Source: a bacterium
GTDB lineage: Bacteria > Myxococcota_A > Bradymonadia > UBA7976 > UBA1532
Direction of reading: 5' to 3'
Assembly: GCA_030427205.1 (NCBI GenBank)
Contig: JAUHXC010000042.1
Span: 30,752 to 94,751, forward strand
Length of the DNA: 64,000 nt
In this document: piece after piece, positions 52,518 to 58,649 of the stretch
Numbering within the stretch: the first letter of the stretch is position 1
Layout of the letters: every line of letters begins with the position of its first letter
Notes under the pieces: model-generated
What the model saw: only the letters and a program-made list of their open reading frames with translations
What the model was told of the DNA's origin: nothing
The model's database searches: none
Program-made: the position numbers and the translations under genes

Positions 52518-53639
52518 GGGTCCCTCCTGGCCCGAGGCCAGAGATTTTCTGTTCTCCTCTGTGGGCTCGATAGGGTCGCTACCGGTGCCGTTCTCAGAGA
52601 GCCTCACTTCGGTGAGAATCCGGTGTGCCTGCGCCGGATCGACCGTGAGGGCCAACGCTTTGACCCGGAATCGTCCAATCAGGCTGCCATCTGCTGCGTC
52701 GTATATGCCATCGGCCAGCCATTGCAGGTGAGGGCTGCTGTACAAATTGCCATCGCATGCAGCGACGTACCGTGTACCCGTATCACTATAGGCTGGCACG
52801 GCAACCAGTGATGGCAAGCCCGTCGGCCCCGTCGTGCTGTACATCCCAACCAGTCTGCCTACGGGCTGCCGTTCCTTGTGCTCGAAATCGAGCAGTACGT
52901 CCTCACCCGTTGCCCAGAATGCCAACGCATCCGTTAGGTCCGACTCTGTGATCGGTTGTCCGATCAACTCGCCTGAGTACCTATCGAATATCTCCCCCGT
53001 GGCGGCGAACACGAACGGCTTTCCGACCGTGTGACCCTCGGGGATCTCCCGTTGTGCGGGGTATTCGAGCGGATCCAGGAACCGTGCCGATGCGAAATGG
53101 GCGTCGATCACGATGGATTTTACAGATCGACTGTTATCCGACGTTGAGAGTTGGGCTTGAGCCTGACCCTTTGCCCCGCCAATTAGGACCGTTTTTGGAT
53201 CGCTGCCATCCAATGCGTATCTGACTGTTCGAGCAGTGATCCGACCGTGAGGAATCCGCCCCGTATAGACCCCACCTATGCCGAGCTTTGCCAGGGTGAC
53301 ATGCGGGATATAGGCGTCGTGCGTTTCTTTGACTGTGATGCCAGCTTCTGAGAGTGCGGTCAGGAGCCGGAACCTAAACTGGTGTGTCCCGACGCCGTAA
53401 ACCCTTGAGCAGCATGCACGATCCGTCGGGGTTCCCAGATGGACCAACCCGGACAACGTCAGTGGAAATGGCGCTAGACCCCGTGCAACGGCCCTGAGAG
53501 CCCGGTCTACGGCTGACGGGATATCGACGTCAGCGTCGGCGGATAGCTCGCCGTACACAAGCGTACAGTGCGGCGGGATATCTGGGTATGCACGGGGGAG
53601 CCTCAGGCCCCGAATCGGCAGGTATACGCAGAGGTTCAT
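51963..53639 (-). CDS. 2H phosphoesterase - Mu I-like prohead protease - scaffold fusion
   Basis: 558 residues, ATG 53639 overlapping the previous stop (ATGA). Residues 1-150 form a 2H phosphoesterase (2'-5' RNA ligase-like) domain with both signature motifs: H24-x-T26 in PPHCTLVYGE and H113-x-T115 in IPHVTLAKLG. Residues ~175-370 resemble the Mu gpI-like protease (LLDFEHKE with H254, and LYSSPHLQW with S302). Residues ~375-558 are scaffold-like coiled coil (ELAARVAELEEALQ) and tail. Proteases of this class process the prohead and themselves. The 2H domain may hydrolyse cyclic phosphates or cyclic oligonucleotides (inference) and could be packaged or released on self-cleavage. Confidence 0.85.
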   Translation of the reverse strand: MNLCVYLPIRGLRLPRAYPDIPPHCTLVYGELSADADVDIPSAVDRALRAVARGLAPFPLTLSGLVHLGTPTDRACCSRVYGVGTHQFRFRLLTALSEAGITVKETHDAYIPHVTLAKLGIGGVYTGRIPHGRITARTVRYALDGSDPKTVLIGGAKGQAQAQLSTSDNSRSVKSIVIDAHFASARFLDPLEYPAQREIPEGHTVGKPFVFAATGEIFDRYSGELIGQPITESDLTDALAFWATGEDVLLDFEHKERQPVGRLVGMYSTTGPTGLPSLVAVPAYSDTGTRYVAACDGNLYSSPHLQWLADGIYDAADGSLIGRFRVKALALTVDPAQAHRILTEVRLSENGTGSDPIEPTEENRKSLASGQEGPMNPEEIQALMAERDELAARVAELEEALQAMRDAQAEEAEMSAEDAQEDKEGAQDSEELSAEAVALATENASLRERVAALEASAKKAARDAVIEAALSAGKLTPAERETAEAVYDKGLFDAVYGSRKTGSMLPQLSGHGGVVEDAGQGSKAHKAVTAFLSSDAGKGHTYTSAAAHLEAQRPELFR

Positions 53640-54016
53640 CGGTTGCGCTTCCGCTTTCCCCTGAGGTCCGAGATCTCATCCTCCAACACATCTATCCGAT
53701 GACTCAGATGACGCTTGTCTGATTCGGCCTCGCTTCGGGTGTACCGATCCTGAGTCCTGTTAACCATCTGGCTCTCAAGGGCACCGACACGATTGCTCAT
53801 GGCCTCAAGTCTTGCTGAGACTGTGGCTTGGCTCGTAGATGTCTGTGTATTGAGTTCGCTTACCTGCTGGGTTAGAGCAGCAAGAGCGCTGCTATCGGCT
53901 GTTGAGCCCACAGCGGCGCCTACGCCAGATCCCACCGGGCCTCCCACTGCGAGGATGCCCGCCAATAGAAACATCTGACGGGTTGGGAGTGTGATGTTGT
54001 TTGTCTGATCACTCAT
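53636..54016 (-). CDS. Small membrane protein with coiled coil between portal and protease genes
   Basis: 126 residues, ATG 54016 overlapping the portal stop; longer start codons upstream run into the portal gene. One hydrophobic Gly-rich span (MFLLAGILAVGGPVGSGVGAAVG) near residue 20, then a long coiled coil (LTQQVSELNTQT, RLEAMSNRVGALESQM, RIDVLEDEISDL) and a basic end. Possible holin-, spanin- or pilot-type protein. The function is unknown. Confidence 0.6.
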   Translation of the reverse strand: MSDQTNNITLPTRQMFLLAGILAVGGPVGSGVGAAVGSTADSSALAALTQQVSELNTQTSTSQATVSARLEAMSNRVGALESQMVNRTQDRYTRSEAESDKRHLSHRIDVLEDEISDLRGKRKRNR

Positions 54017-55388
54017 TGTTTGCCTCCTGGCCTCGGGCCTCGGGGTCGAGGCCCATGCGCCTACGCAGTGCATTTCGGTCGGCCATATCTGGGTTGACCC
54101 ACCCGGCGCTTGTGAGTGCTGGCAGCTGATTCACCAGTTCGAGCAGCGGATCCACGGTCAGACCGCTGTGCCTCAGCCTCGGCAGCAACCGAGGGTCAAC
54201 GGGCCCGTGGTTGAGTTCGACCCAACGGCCGATAACACCCCCGCCGGGCCTCGGTGCCCCGCTGAATGCTGCAGCGATGCGATCCAGGACGTTGATCAGT
54301 GATCTACGCCATGTCCCCTGATGGACCTCTCCGACAGATCGGGCGCCTGTGTTCGTCGTTCCCAGCCTCAGGAATTGGAGCAGGAATCCCTGCAGCAATG
54401 CGGCGTCTTGAGCCTCGATTAGGCTCAGAATCTTGGATGGATCCAGATCGCCGCCGAACTGCTCCAAACGCACGTACGGTGTCGTCTCGACGTGTGCTGC
54501 ATCCTGTTGTAGGAGCATAGCGACACTCTCCCGGACCTCTCCTAGTTGTGTGTCCAGATCCCCACGGCTGATTCCCTGCTCCTGTGCCATTGGCCAGTCA
54601 ACCACGATGTTTGGCACACCGACTGCCCATCGCTCAGCAGCAATGGCACTCATATCCGCCAGATCTCGCTTGAGCTTGTAGGAGAAATACACCGGGCGCA
54701 GTGCTCCGGTTCCGCTGAGGTTCTGCCCGTCCTGGCCCCGGTTCAGGAGCACGAGTGATTCGGCTGGGATCACCGGCGCAGTCTGGATATCTGTTGGTAC
54801 GGCGTCACCCGTGGCGAATCGTTGCTGAACTCCGACCCACTGGCCGTTAGCGTCGAATAGCCACCGGTCGTGGGCGGTTGGATCACGGTCGACCCATGGG
54901 TCGGCCAGAATGACCCGCTGGCTCACGGGGTCATATCGGAAACGCTGCTCGGCGTATCGGAACCCGACGGGCATATAGAGGACCATCTGTGATAGGGCGG
55001 TTTCCCAATCCCGGCCCATCTGTGACCCGTGGCCCGCAAACCCAAACATTTCGTTGGCATCCTGAGCCAACTGACGGCTGAACGGGGAATCAGGGTCGCC
55101 CGGTTCGTAAACCCAGCTGGCCGACAGGAGCGTCGACGACGTCGCTTCCCATGCCGCACCGAGGGTCGCATCCGTCCGCAACATCTGACGTGCCACCTGA
55201 GGCCACAATGCGTGTTGTAGGTCTGGGTTGCTCTCTATGCCGCTCGGCCTACCAGCGAATATCGACGTGCCCGACCATCCACGCATACGGAACGGAGACG
55301 ATCTCCCGGCCTCGGGGCCCGGGATCGGCAGGGGCTCAACGTATGGTTTGGTCGGTCTGAACCACTGGGATGGAGGCCATAGGGGCAT
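54009..55388 (-). CDS. Portal protein (Mu gp29/DUF935-like)
   Basis: 459 residues, ATG 55388. Features shared with DUF935/Mu gp29-type portals: LWPQVARQMLRTDATLGAAWEAT, SASWVYEPGD, DWETALSQMVLYMPVGFRYAEQRF, and later the helical region with IEAQDAALLQGFLLQFLRLG. It sits between TerL and the protease gene, the standard packaging-head order. Forms the dodecameric ring for DNA entry. Confidence 0.85.
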   Translation of the reverse strand: MPLWPPSQWFRPTKPYVEPLPIPGPEAGRSSPFRMRGWSGTSIFAGRPSGIESNPDLQHALWPQVARQMLRTDATLGAAWEATSSTLLSASWVYEPGDPDSPFSRQLAQDANEMFGFAGHGSQMGRDWETALSQMVLYMPVGFRYAEQRFRYDPVSQRVILADPWVDRDPTAHDRWLFDANGQWVGVQQRFATGDAVPTDIQTAPVIPAESLVLLNRGQDGQNLSGTGALRPVYFSYKLKRDLADMSAIAAERWAVGVPNIVVDWPMAQEQGISRGDLDTQLGEVRESVAMLLQQDAAHVETTPYVRLEQFGGDLDPSKILSLIEAQDAALLQGFLLQFLRLGTTNTGARSVGEVHQGTWRRSLINVLDRIAAAFSGAPRPGGGVIGRWVELNHGPVDPRLLPRLRHSGLTVDPLLELVNQLPALTSAGWVNPDMADRNALRRRMGLDPEARGQEANNE

Positions 55389-55442
55389 GGCAGAAACCTC
55401 GGTGTGCGTCTGCCTATGCGGTCGGATAGGGAGGCTACCGGG

Positions 55443-56945
55443 TTACCGGGCTCGGCGCTTCACACGACGTGCAGTGTTCCTCGGTGTTGTTGGGCGGGCT
55501 TTGGGTCCACCGAGTCGAGGACGTGCCTGCTGAGTCAGCGTGGCCGGGCCATGCCATGCGTTCAGACACATCCAATACCTAAGGGCGTCGATGCAGTGAT
55601 CGGCGTGACGGCCACGCTGGCCTTTGAGGGGGTCTCCGGTCTGCGGGTCCCATTTGTAGTTCTGCAGGCTGAAACGGATGCCTCTCTCCTGTGTTGCAGC
55701 GTCCCAAAGCGCCCGACGGACAACGAGAGACCGGGTTCCATCTGCTGCACAGAAACGTGCCAGGAGCCTGTATACGCCGTCCCTGACCCCTCGGCGGGAT
55801 TGGGGAATAACTGACCGGACCTCGACCCCCAAACCTGGACCCAAACCATCCGGGTCCTCGTTGGGTTGCCGTGCCAAAATGCGGGCCTCGGTGGCCAGTC
55901 CGGCCGCTCGGGTCCGGCTGTCCGCTGCAGGGTCGATGATGACCTCCGTCAGGTTGTAGGAGCGCCGTGAGGCCTCTCTCACGACGTCCTGAGTACTCGT
56001 TGGGGTGTTGGGGTGCCATTCGTCGACGACGACGGCCAGAGGGGAACCTAGTACGTTGTGGACCTGGATCCACAGACACGATGTTGTCGTCACCCCGGGG
56101 TCGATCGCTAGGTAGGTCGGGTGTGATTTATCCAGGTCGAGGCTGAGCAGATTGCCTTCCGGCCATTCCTCGGGTTTGAAATCGGAGAATATGGCGCCGT
56201 TGATGGGCATCGTTGCCCATGCGACCTCCTGAGTCACCGCATCGAAATGTGCCTTGCTATGGGTCCGGCGCATCTTCTCCAGGAACTCAGGCGTTTGGAC
56301 GTCTCGGGTCCGGCTCAGGATCACACTGCCCGACAATCCCGCTTTGTGATGCGCCCGTGCGATATCCACAAACCGGGTATCGCTTGCAGGGCGGGACAGC
56401 CATACGACCTGGGAGCTTGGATACTGCTGGCCGGTGACTATATGCACGCTCGGCTGACTGGTTCGCTCCAGGGTGTGATCGAAAAACTCGTCTGGGTATT
56501 GCGTGGCTTCGTCACCGAAAATGACGGACGCTCCGAGACCCTCCAGGCTCGACTCAGACTCACCCTGTGTTCCGAACAACCGATACGGTGCCCAGTGGAT
56601 GACACTCCCGTTCGGCATGACCCAACGGTGCGCTCCTGGCTCTGATATGAAACGTCCGCCTGCTGGGGCAATGATCGCTTGAAATGGGTTCCAGAACGAA
56701 CGCTTTAGCTCGTTTTGGGTCCGACGGCATATCATGATCTCCAGGGGTTTAGTTGCCCCTGTGAGGGGGTTGAGTTCCCTCCGTGTTTGACACAACACCA
56801 GACACGCTAGAGCGATCCCCCACGTTTTCCCCGATCGCATGCCACCGTAACAAGCGATCAACTCATCGCCACGATCCAGGGCCCTGATTAGGTCCCTGGC
56901 GACGGGTGTTACGGTGTATGTGGGTTTGTGGGTTGTTTGGGTCAC
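55443..56945 (-). CDS. terL: Terminase large subunit
   Basis: 500 residues from GTG 56945; TTG 56957 is an alternative and neither has a good ribosome-binding site. ATPase motifs: Walker A GGMRSGKTWG near residue 35 and Walker B VIFGDEATQ. The RNase H-like nuclease has LAIDPGVTTT, IIDPAADSR and the final DHCIDALRYW. Drives DNA packaging with cleavage of concatemers. Confidence 0.95.
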   Translation of the reverse strand: MTQTTHKPTYTVTPVARDLIRALDRGDELIACYGGMRSGKTWGIALACLVLCQTRRELNPLTGATKPLEIMICRRTQNELKRSFWNPFQAIIAPAGGRFISEPGAHRWVMPNGSVIHWAPYRLFGTQGESESSLEGLGASVIFGDEATQYPDEFFDHTLERTSQPSVHIVTGQQYPSSQVVWLSRPASDTRFVDIARAHHKAGLSGSVILSRTRDVQTPEFLEKMRRTHSKAHFDAVTQEVAWATMPINGAIFSDFKPEEWPEGNLLSLDLDKSHPTYLAIDPGVTTTSCLWIQVHNVLGSPLAVVVDEWHPNTPTSTQDVVREASRRSYNLTEVIIDPAADSRTRAAGLATEARILARQPNEDPDGLGPGLGVEVRSVIPQSRRGVRDGVYRLLARFCAADGTRSLVVRRALWDAATQERGIRFSLQNYKWDPQTGDPLKGQRGRHADHCIDALRYWMCLNAWHGPATLTQQARPRLGGPKARPTTPRNTARRVKRRAR

Positions 56946-56964
56946 AAGATCGCCCAATTAGCTA

Positions 56965-57108
56965 TTATGTCAACCGCTGCTCAGGCCCTGGCTCAGGAAC
57001 GCATTGGCCATCGGGCTGACAGATCTCATCTGGAGCGCACCGGCATTGACGGTCTACCTCGGGGCATCCCATCAGGAGGACGGCGAGCAGTAGGACGGCG
57101 GATCTCAT
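56965..57108 (-). CDS. 47-residue cysteine-rich phage lipoprotein
   Basis: ATG 57108 overlaps the TerS stop (ATGA), showing translational coupling. The protein starts MRSAVLLLAVLLMGC, a full signal plus lipobox (LMGC), followed by a mature ~33-residue peptide with four more cysteines (CRCAPDEICQPDGQC) and a Pro/Glu tail. The Cys pattern recalls the host Cys-repeat module. Lipoproteins this small include o-spanins and superinfection exclusion proteins. Lying between the two terminase genes is unusual. Confidence 0.7.
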   Translation of the reverse strand: MRSAVLLLAVLLMGCPEVDRQCRCAPDEICQPDGQCVPEPGPEQRLT

Positions 57109-57581
57109 TGGCCGTACACGTCCCTGAGGATGTCGGCCGCTTGGCCGTCAGCCTCGTCCAAGCGCTTGGTGAGAGATTCGTCGAGCCCCGCTTTGGCCAG
57201 CGCTGCACGCCCTGTGGCGTCGAGCCCGAGCAGGCGAGCTATCGAGTTCGCCGCTGCGGTTCGGTCCCGTAGTTTGCCTCTCTCTGTGGCCAGTCGGACT
57301 GTCCTCAGATGGACGGCGAGCAGCTGATCCGTGATCTCCTCGGCTGCGTCGGCCCGAGCAGCGGCCTGATAGGCCCGAGCCCTGGCCAGATAGGTGCTGA
57401 CGGTCCGCTCGGCGATATTCCAGTTTTGGGCGGCATATTGCACGACATCTGAGCGTCCGTATCCGTCGCTCAGGAGACGGATCACGACCCTGATTCGCTC
57501 CTCAACCTGAGCCGCCGTCGCTTTGGTTGGGCTCCGTTGTGGCTTGCGTTTGGGTTTGGGTTGTCGCTTACGCTTCGCCAT
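57105..57581 (-). CDS. Terminase small subunit-like protein
   Basis: 158 residues. Lys/Arg-rich N-terminus, then a helix-turn-helix (RSDVVQYAAQNWNIAERTVSTYLARA) and helical oligomerisation region with AARLLGLDATGRAALAKAG-like end. This fits TerS proteins that recognise the packaging site. Positioned two genes upstream of TerL in transcription order. Confidence 0.75.
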   Translation of the reverse strand: MAKRKRQPKPKRKPQRSPTKATAAQVEERIRVVIRLLSDGYGRSDVVQYAAQNWNIAERTVSTYLARARAYQAAARADAAEEITDQLLAVHLRTVRLATERGKLRDRTAAANSIARLLGLDATGRAALAKAGLDESLTKRLDEADGQAADILRDVYGQ

Positions 57582-57589
57582 CGTCCTGG

Positions 57590-57955
57590 TTACCGCCTAT
57601 CCCTGTTATCGAGGCTTTCTAGTGCACATTCCAACGCACAAGCGCTTACGGACGCCGAGCAGAGTGCGGCGTGATCCGCAACCATCGTGAGGCATAGGAG
57701 CGATTCGATTTCGTCGCCCTGAGGATGGTCGTCACGCTCAGGGTCGAAACATGCAATCCACGTCTGCTGCAGGATCGCTGCGGTGCAACGGTTGAAAATG
57801 TTGTCCTCGCAAGCGCTTACGCACTGACGGGCGATCTGCTCACTGCTGAGGTTCTGTGCGTTTGCCTGGATCGCATTCACCGGATCGGCGGATGCCACAC
57901 CGCATGAGAATGCGGTCAGGACAGTGATTAGGAGGGTGGTGATCTTGTGGGTCAT
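57590..57955 (-). CDS. Phage-encoded secreted cysteine-rich protein
   Basis: 121 residues with signal peptide (ITTLLITVLTAFSCGVASA, cut before DPV). The mature part has eight cysteines (CVSACEDNIFNRC, IACF, LLCL, LCSASVSACALEC) in a helical context, suggesting a disulfide-bonded periplasmic protein. No family is recognised. It directly follows the palindrome cluster at 58,001-58,040, which probably controls its transcription and possibly that of the late genes downstream. Confidence 0.65.
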   Translation of the reverse strand: MTHKITTLLITVLTAFSCGVASADPVNAIQANAQNLSSEQIARQCVSACEDNIFNRCTAAILQQTWIACFDPERDDHPQGDEIESLLCLTMVADHAALCSASVSACALECALESLDNRDRR

Positions 57956-58000
57956 GTGGGGCCTCAGATGGTGGCTCGTTGACCCTGGAGCGTTATCGGA

Positions 58001-58040
58001 GCGTTACCGAAGGTAACGGAGGTAACCGGTTACCTCCGGT
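58001..58040. promoter_or_regulatory. Cluster of GGTAAC/GTTACC inverted repeats (candidate operator)
   Basis: 58,017-58,038 is a perfect 22-bp palindrome with half-site CGGAGGTAACC. Immediately to its left, CGTTACC-GAA-GGTAACG (58,002-58,018) is another 7-bp inverted repeat, and a similar CGTTATC lies at 57,991. It sits in the only gap between the early genes and the TerS block, with the small 58,030-58,191 gene ending inside it. There is no T tract, so an operator is more likely than a terminator. Confidence 0.65.
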
Positions 58041-58191
58041 AATGCCGCCTGAGCCAACGCTCATTTTCTACGTATCGGCGGTATTGATCCTGGCGTTGAC
58101 GCTCCAGGTATTCGGGATCGTCCCAGGGTTCGAGCGGTTCGGGGTCCTCGGTCTCGGGGTCCCATGTCTCACGGTCCTCAACGTCTCTCAT
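58030..58191 (-). CDS. 53-residue acidic phage protein
   Basis: ATG 58191 overlaps the stop of the zinc-finger gene (ATGA) and has GGAGGG upstream. The product starts MRDVEDRETW, is rich in Glu/Asp/Pro and Arg/Tyr (PEYLERQRQDQYRRYVENE), and ends inside the palindrome at 58,030. Clean coupling and ribosome-binding site support a real gene. The function is unknown. Confidence 0.6.
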   Translation of the reverse strand: MRDVEDRETWDPETEDPEPLEPWDDPEYLERQRQDQYRRYVENERWLRRHYRR

Positions 58192-58646
58192 GACTGCCCT
58201 CCGTCAATGACTCGGAGCCCGTGTGCCTCTAGTCGTCGCATTGCGATTCGGCCGTCAACGTCCTGTAGGTGTTTGATAACCCTGTTTCGTAGGAGCAGCC
58301 GATGCGGTTCCTCCAGAAACCGCATGACCTCCTTGAATTGCGGCCTTAGTTTGTTTCGCTCGATTTTTTCCCGGTCTGCCACGAAACGCCCCGCACGCTC
58401 GTTGTGGTCCTCGGTCAGATGGCATGTTCGGTGCCGTGCGAGACCAGACATTGGGATCCACCAAATCGGATCGCCCCTATCGATCCGATAATCGCACGAA
58501 CTGCAGATGTCAGCCCGGCGGGACTCGATCGGGATTTCGACGGTCATCGGTGGCGCCTCGGGTCGGTCCCATAGTTCCGCTGGCAACGATTGCATTGCGT
58601 CCAGCAGTCCCGGATGCGCTTCCATTCGCTTGTATCGCTTTGGCAT
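58188..58646 (-). CDS. Zinc-finger-like phage protein
   Basis: 152 residues. C-x2-C (CSSCDYRIDRGDPIWW) followed by H-x2-C (ARHRTCHLTEDH) forms a probable treble-clef or PARP-type zinc site around residues 48-76. A basic helical C-terminal region follows (EVMRFLEEPHRLLLRNRVIKHL). It is the gene after the polymerase fusion, 3 bases downstream, so it is probably part of the replication or recombination module. Confidence 0.65.
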   Translation of the reverse strand: MPKRYKRMEAHPGLLDAMQSLPAELWDRPEAPPMTVEIPIESRRADICSSCDYRIDRGDPIWWIPMSGLARHRTCHLTEDHNERAGRFVADREKIERNKLRPQFKEVMRFLEEPHRLLLRNRVIKHLQDVDGRIAMRRLEAHGLRVIDGGQS

Positions 58647-58649
58647 TCT

